From: a virus
DNA: 30,462 nt
Virus record (IMG/VR): IMGVR_UViG_3300032267_001036
Span: 1-30,462 of that record
Strand: one strand, 5' to 3'
Below the pieces are notes generated by a model, which was not told where the DNA came from, ran no database searches, and saw only the letters and a list, made by a program, of their open reading frames with translations. The translations under genes and the position numbers were made by a program. Of this stretch, positions 7,780-13,532 are shown piece by piece. Position 1 is the stretch's first letter. Each line of letters starts with the position of its first letter.

Positions 7780-9224
7780 TATTGTGCGTATGGGTTGGTA
7801 AATCGTTTGCCATAATCATCGTCAGCGTAGCTATAATCGCGCGGTGGCAGGTAGTCTAGTTGGATCCAGCCAGAATCACGCAAAACACGCAGCGCTTGTG
7901 ATAGGGAGTCTACATAGTCATCATGACCGCCTGCTTCTGGAAACGAACAAACCTGACGTAAGAACCGTTTAGCCCAGTCAGCGTAGTCGCCTTTTTGTTT
8001 GGTATCCTCGGGTATGAATACTTTTCCCTTAGCAACAAGGGGCGCAACGATGTTTAAGCGCTGCACCTTGTCAGCGCGTCCAGGATTGTAGCCCCGCACT
8101 GGAACCATGGCGCCTTGAAGCTCTTGAATCAGCGAAATACCCGCCGATTTGTCTTCCATCAGAATCAAGTCCGCTTTTCTGCCCTTAGCAAAGTCATTAT
8201 CAGCACCATAAACCACTTCTTTGTAGTCATCAATCACTTTTCGGCGCAATTCCGGATAGGCAAGGTGCGCATCCCACGCATCTAACAGGATAATCGCTGT
8301 GCCAGCGTCTAATTGTTCAAAAACTCCCCAGATTGTGCAAGCCGTGGGGTCGTTCATAGTTTTTTCGCTGGTAGCTGGGTCGTAGCTGGCGATGACGTAC
8401 TCCAGGGTAGGAGTTGGTTTGTCAGCGGGCCAAAGTTTGAACTGTTTACGTTTGATAATACCAGCGGACTCAGGGTCTAAAATCTCACCGTAAATCTCTT
8501 GACGACCAATGTCGGTGCCATCATACGTCTCTAGCTGTTTAAAAAACGTTTCGGATAGGTTTGCGCGGTTATCGTACGAGGAAGCGTTAGCAACATACAC
8601 GTCACCACCGATTTTTCCTTCATTAATATCAACAATTAACTCCTTTGGTTTAGGAGTTGTGGTAATTATTTGCTGAACTCGCGGTATTCTGGGATCTTTA
8701 AGACGTAGTGTGAATTGCACTCCATCGTAGGCTTCGTCAAGGTAATCGAAGGCGCAGAGTTCGTCAAACCAAGCTCCGTGATATTGCTTACCACGATAGC
8801 GTTCTGGTTCCGAACCAGGAATACCCTGAATAATTGATCCGTTAGTAAGGGTGATTTCAAATAATGATTTGTTGTAGTCTCGGATAAGGGAATGTGGAAT
8901 AATGTTGAGTAGTCCGCTGTCACCTTCAAAGCAAGTGGCTCGAATGTCATTACTGGTCGGAGCAGTAACAAGCCAACGAGTATTGTCGTATGTCCAAGCA
9001 CGAATCCCAATCCAATGCGACGCAGTGTGGGTTTTGCCGGATCCGCGCCCAGCGAGCATAAGAAACGTATCATATTCACCATCGTCCGGTTCCCTCTGGT
9101 GGGGAAGCGCTTGTAGGTGCCATTTGACTTTCCAAAGGACAGCATCAAGCTGTTGTTTAGGCCAGTGTGGTCTTGCTTGGGCGAACTTCTTTAACTCAAG
9201 TTCTTGTTTAGGGGTTAGTGGCAT
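7779..9224 (-). CDS. terL: Terminase large subunit (packaging ATPase and nuclease)
   Basis: 481 residues from ATG 9224. It pumps DNA into the prohead and cuts the concatemer. Walker A is GRGSGKT (59-65); Walker B is the WFDEL segment (152-156); a coupling-like ITTTPKP follows. The RNase-H-like nuclease shows SYDPATSEK (Asp282), ILMEDKSAG (Glu357/Asp358) and GGHDDYVDS (Asp435/Asp436). I preferred ATG 9224 over the earlier ATG 9287 because AAGGA sits eight bases upstream and the first 21 codons of the longer form are an Arg-rich out-of-frame reading of the intein-like gene. It overlaps that gene by 10 bases in the -1 frame. Confidence 0.93.
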   Translation of the reverse strand: MPLTPKQELELKKFAQARPHWPKQQLDAVLWKVKWHLQALPHQREPDDGEYDTFLMLAGRGSGKTHTASHWIGIRAWTYDNTRWLVTAPTSNDIRATCFEGDSGLLNIIPHSLIRDYNKSLFEITLTNGSIIQGIPGSEPERYRGKQYHGAWFDELCAFDYLDEAYDGVQFTLRLKDPRIPRVQQIITTTPKPKELIVDINEGKIGGDVYVANASSYDNRANLSETFFKQLETYDGTDIGRQEIYGEILDPESAGIIKRKQFKLWPADKPTPTLEYVIASYDPATSEKTMNDPTACTIWGVFEQLDAGTAIILLDAWDAHLAYPELRRKVIDDYKEVVYGADNDFAKGRKADLILMEDKSAGISLIQELQGAMVPVRGYNPGRADKVQRLNIVAPLVAKGKVFIPEDTKQKGDYADWAKRFLRQVCSFPEAGGHDDYVDSLSQALRVLRDSGWIQLDYLPPRDYSYADDDYGKRFTNPYAQ

Positions 9225-10180
9225 GGGATAAATCCTTCTCCTACGAGAATGGTGTTGTTTTGCCCGTCGGTTTCTACATGGACGCACATTTGATCTGATA
9301 TTGAATCAATTGAGCGGATGTATCTGCGGTCAACATGAACGCGCATCTTTGGCGAGCGCTGGTTTTCCACCAAAGTATGACGGGATTTAAAAGAAATAGT
9401 ATACGCTTTTATTTGGGAAAGCGTGGTCTTCATCCCCAAAGACTCTACAAGTGCTTGAATTTGGCTGATAAATGGAAAACTAATCGACGTTATCCTAAAC
9501 CGATCGTCTTTTACCGAATACTGGCGGGGTTTGCCATGAATAAACCCCCGCAATAACTCCATACGCTGCTCAGGAGAACCCATCAGGTAGTTAGTAGGTA
9601 TCTGCCGAGGTAGGTTGGGTATGAGTTGTGACTCAATGGACGGGGTGACTGAAAAGTAATACCAGCCCTTAGTAACTTTGTAGCCAGCATCCTGAAATTT
9701 TTGGGTGACATAATCCTCGTTTTGGCCAAGAAACGTCATTTGGTTGTGTTTTTTGCGGTTGACAAACCAATAAGCAAACACAAACGGCGGTATGGACAAC
9801 GGCTGGGTTGGCAGTACAATAGGCTGTGTGGTTGGTACTGAGATAGCCCAACGATTGGTTTTGGTTTTAAGGGGAGTTGTCAGTAAGTCCTGGATGGGTA
9901 AGAACTTAAGTGGGCGGCGAAATTTAAATCGGCCCTTGTATTCCGCTAAACGTTTGCGGTATTTTGGGGTTTCTACTAGGAAACCAAGTTTATCGTCCCC
10001 AGCTGCCGTAAGATGGTCATCAAAATTAATGCGATAGCAGTTGTTTGCCCTGTATTCTTGGACTAAAGTGACTTTGCGGGGAAAGCCATCTTTGTCAAAC
10101 ACATAGTCGCCTACCTGCAGTTTGTGCGCAGGTTTCCAATAATCAAGGGTTAGTACCTTCTCTGTTGCTAGTATAGCCAT
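9215..10180 (-). CDS. Orphan intein-like (Hint) protein with decayed endonuclease domain
   Basis: 321 residues laid out like an intein without exteins. The N-terminal Hint block is EKVLTLDYWKPAHKLQVGDY with VFDKDG next (7-32). The block B region (LTAAGDDKLGF, about 57-67) lacks the usual TxxH histidine. A central part (about 130-265; FVFAYWFV, GSPEQRMELLRGFIHGK, IQALVESLG) resembles a degenerate LAGLIDADG homing endonuclease. The C-terminus CVHVETDG...TILVGEGFIPCH looks like intein blocks F and G but stops at His without the terminal Asn. It overlaps terL by 10 bases and the preceding gene by 38. Self-splicing is unlikely; a role in terL expression or a relic are the options. Confidence 0.7.
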   Translation of the reverse strand: MAILATEKVLTLDYWKPAHKLQVGDYVFDKDGFPRKVTLVQEYRANNCYRINFDDHLTAAGDDKLGFLVETPKYRKRLAEYKGRFKFRRPLKFLPIQDLLTTPLKTKTNRWAISVPTTQPIVLPTQPLSIPPFVFAYWFVNRKKHNQMTFLGQNEDYVTQKFQDAGYKVTKGWYYFSVTPSIESQLIPNLPRQIPTNYLMGSPEQRMELLRGFIHGKPRQYSVKDDRFRITSISFPFISQIQALVESLGMKTTLSQIKAYTISFKSRHTLVENQRSPKMRVHVDRRYIRSIDSISDQMCVHVETDGQNNTILVGEGFIPCH

Positions 10181-10448
10181 AAAAATTATCTAGAACCCAG
10201 CGGTCCAGCCATCTCCCTAACGGAGCGCGTATTTTGTTTTGAATGCCATAGGGTAAGCGCCGTACATCCATGACATCAGTAACTTTGAGGCGAAATTCCA
10301 AGTATCTGGCTGTCTCGGCGTCAATGACTTCCACCGGTACGTCCACAATCTCAAAGTTATTCTTATCACACACCAAGACTCGCAGGCCGAGGAAATGGCC
10401 CTGAGCATCTTCCAATGCTCCTTTGATCTGATATGCATAATCATTCAT
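10143..10448 (-). CDS. Small protein at head of packaging operon, unknown
   Basis: 101 residues from ATG 10448 (MNDYAYQIKGALEDAQ at the start). A mixed alpha/beta composition with a basic C-terminal half (RRLPYGIQNKIRAPLGRWLD). I rejected the longer reading from 10667, which runs through the promoter and iteron region. The ATG sits five bases after a promoter-like TTTGCATTAGTA motif with no room for a Shine-Dalgarno site, as in the gene at 4615. Its 3' end overlaps the intein-like gene by 38 bases. Function unknown; the position beside terL is where some phages carry terS, but no HTH is apparent here and a better TerS candidate is at 25890. Confidence 0.65.
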   Translation of the reverse strand: MNDYAYQIKGALEDAQGHFLGLRVLVCDKNNFEIVDVPVEVIDAETARYLEFRLKVTDVMDVRRLPYGIQNKIRAPLGRWLDRWVLDNFYGYTSNREGTNP

Positions 10449-10453
10449 AAACC

Positions 10454-10484
10454 TACTAATGCAAACAATTGCCGTTTTGCGCCC
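10454..10484 (-). promoter_or_regulatory. Phage promoter-like motif, copy 4
   Basis: On the minus strand GGGCG (10480-10484), 14 bases, then TTTGCATTAGTA (10454-10465) and GGTTT before the ATG at 10448. It is the probable start of the leftward packaging transcript. The arrangement after the motif matches copy 2 almost exactly (GGTTTATG versus AGTTTATG). Confidence 0.7.
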
Positions 10485-10512
10485 CGTCTGGCACGATTTG
10501 TACCAGTAGTAC

Positions 10513-10628
10513 CAGTAGTATGGGTCAAAACAACTTTTATCCGGAAATAAATTTATATTATTACAATTATTACAAATAAATACAAATAAAGGGGTACTAC
10601 TAGTACTACTAGTACAAAACGCTTGTAA
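10513..10628 (+). repeat. 116-bp direct repeat, copy A
   Basis: It begins CAGTAGTATGGGTCAAA and ends CGCTTGTAA, enclosing CAACTTTTATCCG, an AT-only tract of about 50 bases, and GGGGTACTACTA. The copy at 15922-16037 has the same order, spacing and total length (116 bases). Ends are strongly conserved and the AT tract is diverged. An AT-rich core framed by iterons resembles an origin or a large operator. Confidence 0.75.
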
Positions 10629-10646
10629 GTCCTTGATAGTTCGTCC

Positions 10647-10665
10647 GCAAATGAGAATCATTATC
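10647..10665. promoter_or_regulatory. Fur-box-like site 1 (partial)
   Basis: GCAAATGAGAATCATTATC matches the classical 19-base Fur consensus GATAATGATAATCATTATC at 15 of 19 positions; the right half is perfect. It lies between the 116-bp repeat and an iteron at 10672-10687. Host iron regulator binding is inferred only from sequence. Confidence 0.45.
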
Positions 10666-10671
10666 AATTAA

Positions 10672-10687
10672 TTTGTACCCCTTGTCA
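10672..10687 (-). repeat. 16-base iteron (exact)
   Basis: On the minus strand this reads TGACAAGGGGTACAAA. Exact copies are at 15906-15921 (minus) and 16098-16113 (plus), and a one-mismatch copy is at 16012-16027 (plus). Shorter versions (GGGGTAC, TTTGTACC) occur at 10497-10504, 10591-10597, 16000-16006 and 16074-16080. Likely initiator or repressor binding site. Confidence 0.7.
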
Positions 10688-10779
10688 GGGTTCCCACATT
10701 GTGAAACGCATTTTGCAAAAAAAATTTTAGGAAGTCAGTTTTTACAGAGCAGGGAAAATTATAAAAACTTGAGCTTTGT

Positions 10780-10807
10780 GGGGCCCCCGGGGCCAGGGGG
10801 GTGGGGG
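10780..10807 (+). other. G-quadruplex candidate
   Basis: Four G-runs (4, 4, 6 and 5 Gs) are separated by loops of 5, 3 and 1 bases, satisfying the usual quadruplex rule on the plus strand. The intervening CCCCC can instead pair with GGGG to form a hairpin. It sits between the two Fur-like sites in the divergent region. Confidence 0.5.
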
Positions 10808-10827
10808 TCTATTTATTAGGGTATGCC

Positions 10828-10847
10828 TTATTAGGGAAAACCCCTAT
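10828..10847. promoter_or_regulatory. TAGGG dyad operator-like site 1
   Basis: TTATTAGGGAAAACCCCTAT: TAGGG and CCCTA half-sites around an A-rich centre. Near-identical sites lie at 11090-11108 and 13296-13315, and one is inverted at 13259-13273. They frame the GGCC-rich gene island. Confidence 0.5.
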
Positions 10848-10855
10848 GCCACAAT

Positions 10856-10874
10856 GATAATGAGAATCATTATC
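10856..10874. promoter_or_regulatory. Fur-box-like site 2 (18 of 19)
   Basis: GATAATGAGAATCATTATC differs from the classical Fur consensus GATAATGATAATCATTATC at one base. With one flanking base on each side it is a perfect 9-bp inverted repeat (TGATAATGA / TCATTATCA, spacer GAA). It is upstream of the rightward early genes. Confidence 0.6.
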
Positions 10875-11089
10875 ATCTAGGTGAGCGCTGCACAATGTTG
10901 CACTGCACCATATTGCTAGGCGGCCAGCATGCCAGCAAGTCAATGAGTCATTAAGGGAATGCAGCAGCAGCCAGACAATAAGGCCATAGCGGCCACTATG
11001 GCATGAAGGGGAAGGGGCTCAACGCGTACGCGTAGGGAGGGGAAGAGGGTACGCGATACAATGCCAATATGCAGCGGCGCCGGTATCCC

Positions 11090-11108
11090 ATATTAGGGTA
11101 AACCCTAT
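11090..11108. promoter_or_regulatory. TAGGG dyad operator-like site 2
   Basis: ATATTAGGGTAAACCCTAT, followed directly by a further TTAGGG. The core TAGGGT-AA-ACCCTA is a 6-bp inverted repeat. It lies about 16 bases upstream of the likely -35 element of the early promoter, a typical operator position. Confidence 0.5.
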
Positions 11109-11123
11109 TAGGGTTTTTAGTTC

Positions 11124-11153
11124 TTGAGTTTTGTATTCTTATACCGTTATAGT
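11124..11153 (+). promoter_or_regulatory. Sigma70-like early promoter
   Basis: TTGAGT (11124-11129), an 18-base spacer, then TATAGT (11148-11153). The transcript would start near 11160, about 45 bases before the ATG at 11205. It is the best host-type promoter in front of the rightward small-gene block and has TAGGG dyads just upstream. Assigned by eye. Confidence 0.5.
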
Positions 11154-11204
11154 ATCCATATAGCAGCAATTAAGCCGCTATATTTAATGGAAGGATCTAA
11201 CACC

Positions 11205-11429
11205 ATGAAGCAATACAAGCTTAACATTAAACGCGATTTAGATATAACGCCAATAACGGACGGGGAAGAGTATTTCTTATGGCTGCCCTTCGGATATCGC
11301 TTTTCAGATGACTTAGTCCATTGTCGCGGGTTTGATACTATGGAAGAAGTAAAAGCAGCAGCGCGGCGCGATGTAATAGAATGCGATTGTAAAGAATGCA
11401 GCAGCCACGTACGCGGCTCTAAAGTTTAA
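11205..11429 (+). CDS. Small early protein, unknown (74 aa)
   Basis: Starts MKQYKLNIKRDLDITPITDG and ends with a Cys-rich tail (ECDCKECSSHV, a possible metal-binding CxCxxC). I chose ATG 11205 because GGAAGGA lies upstream within the repeated leader TGGAAGGATCTAACACCATG (11188-11207). A longer reading from TTG 11124 would run through the promoter. First gene of the rightward early unit; probably a host-takeover or regulatory protein, but no family is recognised. Confidence 0.6.
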   Translation: MKQYKLNIKRDLDITPITDGEEYFLWLPFGYRFSDDLVHCRGFDTMEEVKAAARRDVIECDCKECSSHVRGSKV

Positions 11430-11476
11430 TAAACCCGGCGGCCATAGCGCCGCCAATTTTGGAAGGATCTAACACC

Positions 11477-11659
11477 ATGCAAACAGTACAAATAGAGATT
11501 AAAAACGTTTACGGTAATGAGCTCATATATCCGGCCAATGATACGGCGGATAAACTGGCCAATTTAGCGGGTAAAAAAACCCTAAGCCGCGTCGACCTAG
11601 CAATTATTAAAAACCTAGGTTTTGACATTGTAGTTAAAAGCCCTGAATTCACAATTTAA
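11477..11659 (+). CDS. Small early protein, unknown (60 aa)
   Basis: Starts MQTVQIEIKNVYGNELIYPA, then a helix-turn-helix-like basic stretch (DTADKLANLAGKKTLSRVD) and a hydrophobic C-terminus. It has the same 20-base leader as the preceding gene, identical at 11460-11479. The composition (small, soluble, IEIKNVYG start) is typical of phage early ORFs. Function unknown; DNA binding is possible but not supported by a clear motif. Confidence 0.55.
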   Translation: MQTVQIEIKNVYGNELIYPANDTADKLANLAGKKTLSRVDLAIIKNLGFDIVVKSPEFTI

Positions 11660-11676
11660 TGGAAGGATTAAACACC

Positions 11677-12423
11677 ATGAGAAAATCACTACTCAATATC
11701 GACCAAAACCCTAAGACTATCAAGGGCCAAAAATACGGCTTTATGACCGGCGTCCTATACTTAGCGCCGGCCAATTTATCAGGCCGTAACGTTTGCGCAA
11801 TGGCCGAAGCAGCACAATGCATTAATGGCTGCTTAAACAGTGCAGGCCGCGGCGCGTTTTCTAACGTGCAGCTGGCCAGGATCAATAAGACTAATTACTA
11901 TTTTGACGATAGAGCCGGATTTATGGCTAATTTGTACGCCGATATCAATCTACTAATTAAGAAGGCCAGTAAGGCCGGATTGATCCCATTGGTACGGCTC
12001 AACGGTACATCAGATATCAAATGGGAAAATGTACCGTTAACAGTCAACGGCGTAACGTATACAAATATTATGGCCGCTTTTCCTAACCTTACATTTTATG
12101 ACTACACGAAAATATCAAACCGCGACAATCTACCGGCCAATTATGACTTAACGTTTTCTTATAGCGGCGTACCACAATATCAAAAATACGTCAATCAGGC
12201 CGTAAGTAAGGGAATGAGAATAGCGGCCGTTTTCCGTACCCGCGCCGCTATTCCTAAAAGCTTCTTAGGCCTAGATTGCGTCGACGGGGACGATTCAGAT
12301 ATACGTCATATTGATCCGCGCGGCGTTATTGTCGCGTTATACGCTAAGGGTAGAGCCCGGAAAGATTTTAGCGGGTTTGTAGTAGATAACGCGCGGCCAG
12401 TCATTCAATTAATGGCCGCTTAA
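11677..12423 (+). CDS. Gp88-like phage protein
   Basis: 248 residues. The segment CAMAEAAQCINGCLNSAGRG, then RINKTNYYFDDR, VRLNGTSDIKWE, a FYDYTK motif, and NYDLTFSYSG match what I recall of the Pfam Gene product 88 family of phage proteins of unknown function. The conserved Cys cluster (three Cys in the first block) suggests metal or iron-sulfur binding, and the order of motifs suggests an enzyme. The leader TGGAAGGATTAAACACCATG (11660-11679) is a two-mismatch version of the one before the two preceding genes. Largest gene in the GGCC-rich island. Biochemical role unknown. Confidence 0.75.
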   Translation: MRKSLLNIDQNPKTIKGQKYGFMTGVLYLAPANLSGRNVCAMAEAAQCINGCLNSAGRGAFSNVQLARINKTNYYFDDRAGFMANLYADINLLIKKASKAGLIPLVRLNGTSDIKWENVPLTVNGVTYTNIMAAFPNLTFYDYTKISNRDNLPANYDLTFSYSGVPQYQKYVNQAVSKGMRIAAVFRTRAAIPKSFLGLDCVDGDDSDIRHIDPRGVIVALYAKGRARKDFSGFVVDNARPVIQLMAA

Positions 12424-12444
12424 CTTTAATTTAAGGAATTTATT

Positions 12445-12567
12445 ATGACTAATGATCAAATACGTGATTTATACGATAGTGATATTAATATGACTCTTGG
12501 CCAATTGGCCAAGATTACTGGAAAATCTATTCAAGATTTAAAATTTATTCTTACTTGTGAAGGGTAA
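12445..12567 (+). CDS. Tiny protein, HTH-like (40 aa)
   Basis: Reads MTNDQIRDLYDSDINMTLGQ and continues LAKITGKSIQDLKFILTCEG. The segment MTLGQLAKITGKSIQDLKFIL has the spacing of a short helix-turn-helix. AAGGAA lies eight bases before the ATG, and the gene fits between its neighbours with no other coding option. Too short for a family call; possibly a small regulator. Confidence 0.55.
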   Translation: MTNDQIRDLYDSDINMTLGQLAKITGKSIQDLKFILTCEG

Positions 12568-12571
12568 AACC

Positions 12572-12715
12572 ATGAGAGCGCCGTTTATTGTCTTTTATAG
12601 GTATCAAGGCCAAGAATATAACGCGGCCTTTGATACCATGCGACGCGCTAAGCAATTTGCACGTTTAACCGGCGGCCGGATTGAAAGCCGCTTAACTAAT
12701 TTATTAAAAGGATAG
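12572..12715 (+). CDS. Tiny basic protein (47 aa), unknown
   Basis: Reads MRAPFIVFYRYQGQEYNAAF and ends ESRLTNLLKG. The middle is Arg-rich and amphipathic (DTMRRAKQFARLTGGR). It has the leader TGAAGGGTAAAACCATG (12558-12574), which is repeated base for base in front of the gene at 13111. Function unknown. Confidence 0.55.
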   Translation: MRAPFIVFYRYQGQEYNAAFDTMRRAKQFARLTGGRIESRLTNLLKG

Positions 12716-12719
12716 AGAA

Positions 12720-13049
12720 ATGATTGAGCCGTTAACAGAAAAGCAAAAAACCCTTATTGTCAATAACGTGATCAAGGCCTGCAGCGATATAGAAAAGCTT
12801 AATCGTACCGGGTATAAATTCTTATACTTGGCCAATGGTTTTATAGCGCATTATGATTTAAACGGGTTTAAAGCGCATTATTCAGGGCATGATCTAGCTA
12901 AAAACATTCTAAACAATGTACGCTCTAATCAGTGGAATAACTTTAGGCCGGAAGATCCAAACTATCAATACTATAAAAGTAAGCAGGACGTTTATAACCG
13001 GATTGTATCTAAGCTTACTAATCAAGTTTTAAACGTATGGAATAGTTAA
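12720..13049 (+). CDS. Early protein, unknown (109 aa)
   Basis: Starts MIEPLTEKQKTLIVNNVIKA. Mostly helical, with Tyr/Asn/His-rich stretches (FIAHYDLNGFKAHYSGHDLA) and a C-terminal helix. AAAAGGATAGAGAAATG gives a clear ribosome site, and the stop of the preceding gene is within that site, so translation is probably coupled. Followed by a terminator. No family recognised. Confidence 0.6.
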   Translation: MIEPLTEKQKTLIVNNVIKACSDIEKLNRTGYKFLYLANGFIAHYDLNGFKAHYSGHDLAKNILNNVRSNQWNNFRPEDPNYQYYKSKQDVYNRIVSKLTNQVLNVWNS

Positions 13050-13064
13050 ATTTAATTGTTTTAC

Positions 13065-13093
13065 AGGCCGCTGCAGCAATGCGCGGCCTTTTT
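13065..13093 (+). terminator. Intrinsic terminator after the early island
   Basis: AGGCCGC (13065-13071) pairs with GCGGCCT (13083-13089), loop of 11 bases, followed by TTTTT. It lies 15 bases after the stop of the 109-residue protein. The next small gene begins directly downstream, so read-through may be partial. Confidence 0.7.
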
Positions 13094-13110
13094 ATTTGAA
13101 GGGTAAAACC

Positions 13111-13239
13111 ATGCAAAACAACAACGCGGCTTTTATGGAATGGCTGCTTAAAACAGGCCATATTCAATTTATTAATATAGGGAAGGGCAAAGTATCAGAA
13201 AAGACTAAAACGCCTAAAACGCCGCAAAAACGGCCTTAG
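13111..13239 (+). CDS. Tiny basic protein (42 aa), unknown
   Basis: Reads MQNNNAAFMEWLLKTGHIQF and then a Lys/Thr/Pro-rich basic tail ending TPKTPQKRP. It shares the exact 17-base leader TGAAGGGTAAAACCATG (13097-13113) with the gene at 12572. Last gene of the GGCC-rich island. Possibly a nucleic-acid or host-protein-binding peptide, by composition only. Confidence 0.5.
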   Translation: MQNNNAAFMEWLLKTGHIQFINIGKGKVSEKTKTPKTPQKRP

Positions 13240-13258
13240 AATTGATTCACCTATTTTG

Positions 13259-13314
13259 TAGGTGTTTACCCTACAACGCAAGCAATTGCACCAGTTTATT
13301 AGGGTAAACACCTA
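13259..13314. repeat. 15-bp perfect inverted repeat, TAGGG operator-like
   Basis: The arms 13259-13273 and 13300-13314 are exact reverse complements, with 26 bases between them. Each arm matches the TAGGG dyads at 10828 and 11090. The pair could be two operators or a cruciform/terminator-like hairpin; there is no U-tract. Confidence 0.6.
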
Positions 13315-13327
13315 TAGACAAACGCTA

Positions 13328-13422
13328 GGGGGGTACGATTTAATCTGTTTAGTTTTACGTTTCAAATTAAAGGGGGGGGGGTTACCACTTAACCCGTTTA
13401 GTTTTCAGTTTCAAATTTAAGG
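13328..13422 (+). repeat. Tandem 46/47-bp repeat with diverged third copy
   Basis: Unit 1 (13328-13373) and unit 2 (13376-13422) both start GGGGGG, then share GTTTAGTTTT and TTTCAAATT. A third, diverged version starts at 15866 with GGGGGGTTACCACTTAA, identical to the start of unit 2. Unit 2 ends at the ribosome site of the gene at 13432. Confidence 0.6.
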
Positions 13423-13431
13423 AGCAATACT

Positions 13432-13521
13432 ATGACACGATACGAAATTTTTGCAGTACTGGTAGCATTGTTTATTACAGCGCAGGTAGTTTGGTGGGCT
13501 ACGGCTCATGGATATATTTAA
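13432..13521 (+). CDS. 29-residue single-span membrane peptide
   Basis: Reads MTRYEIFAVLVALFITAQVV and then WWATAHGYI: one hydrophobic helix (about residues 6-22) with a basic N-terminus. AAGGAG lies seven bases before the ATG. The reading continues to a stop 11 bases before the next ATG. Likely a small inner-membrane peptide; role unknown. Confidence 0.5.
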   Translation: MTRYEIFAVLVALFITAQVVWWATAHGYI

Positions 13522-13532
13522 GGAGAAATAAA

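Larger units (their letters stand above)
10449..11204. other. Divergent non-coding control region
   Basis: About 750 bases separate the leftward packaging genes from the rightward early genes. No convincing gene is present. In order it holds promoter-like copy 4, a 116-bp repeat with flanking TTTGTACCCC-type iterons, two Fur-like palindromes, a G-rich quadruplex candidate, several TAGGG dyads, a 7-bp inverted repeat GCCATAG/CTATGGC (10983-11002), ACGCGT palindromes, and a sigma70-like promoter. The density of dyads suggests operators and possibly a replication origin. Confidence 0.7.
10780..13240. other. GGCC-rich compositional island
   Basis: By hand count about 30 GGCC tetramers lie between 11400 and 13240, roughly one per 61 bases, plus five at 10780-11120. 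The primase gene (16191-18500) has only about four. The island coincides with the eight small genes and the Gp88-like gene and is framed by TAGGG dyads. It suggests a different recent origin or selection for the site. Confidence 0.7.
13240..13431. other. Non-coding region with dyads and tandem repeats
   Basis: 192 bases with no gene. It contains the 15-bp inverted repeat TAGGTGTTTACCCTA / TAGGGTAAACACCTA (13259-13273 and 13300-13314, exact complements), a pair of 46 to 47-bp tandem repeats, and a run of ten Gs (13372-13381). Confidence 0.65.

Noticed and set aside
9225-9287. TerL starting at 9287 with an Arg-rich N-terminus
   Set aside because: That segment is the out-of-frame reading of the intein-like gene and lacks a ribosome site; ATG 9224 has AAGGA eight bases upstream.
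10449-10667. Longer form of the gene at 10143 reaching 10667
   Set aside because: The extra 73 codons run through promoter-like copy 4, the iterons and the 116-bp repeat and give a low-complexity Cys/Tyr-rich sequence.
10780-11120. tRNA or structured RNA gene in the divergent region
   Set aside because: Stems present are short dyads; no cloverleaf, T-loop GTTCGA or conserved RNA core could be found.
11124-11204. Early gene starting at TTG 11124
   Set aside because: The frame runs across the sigma70-like promoter; ATG 11205 has a strong conserved leader.
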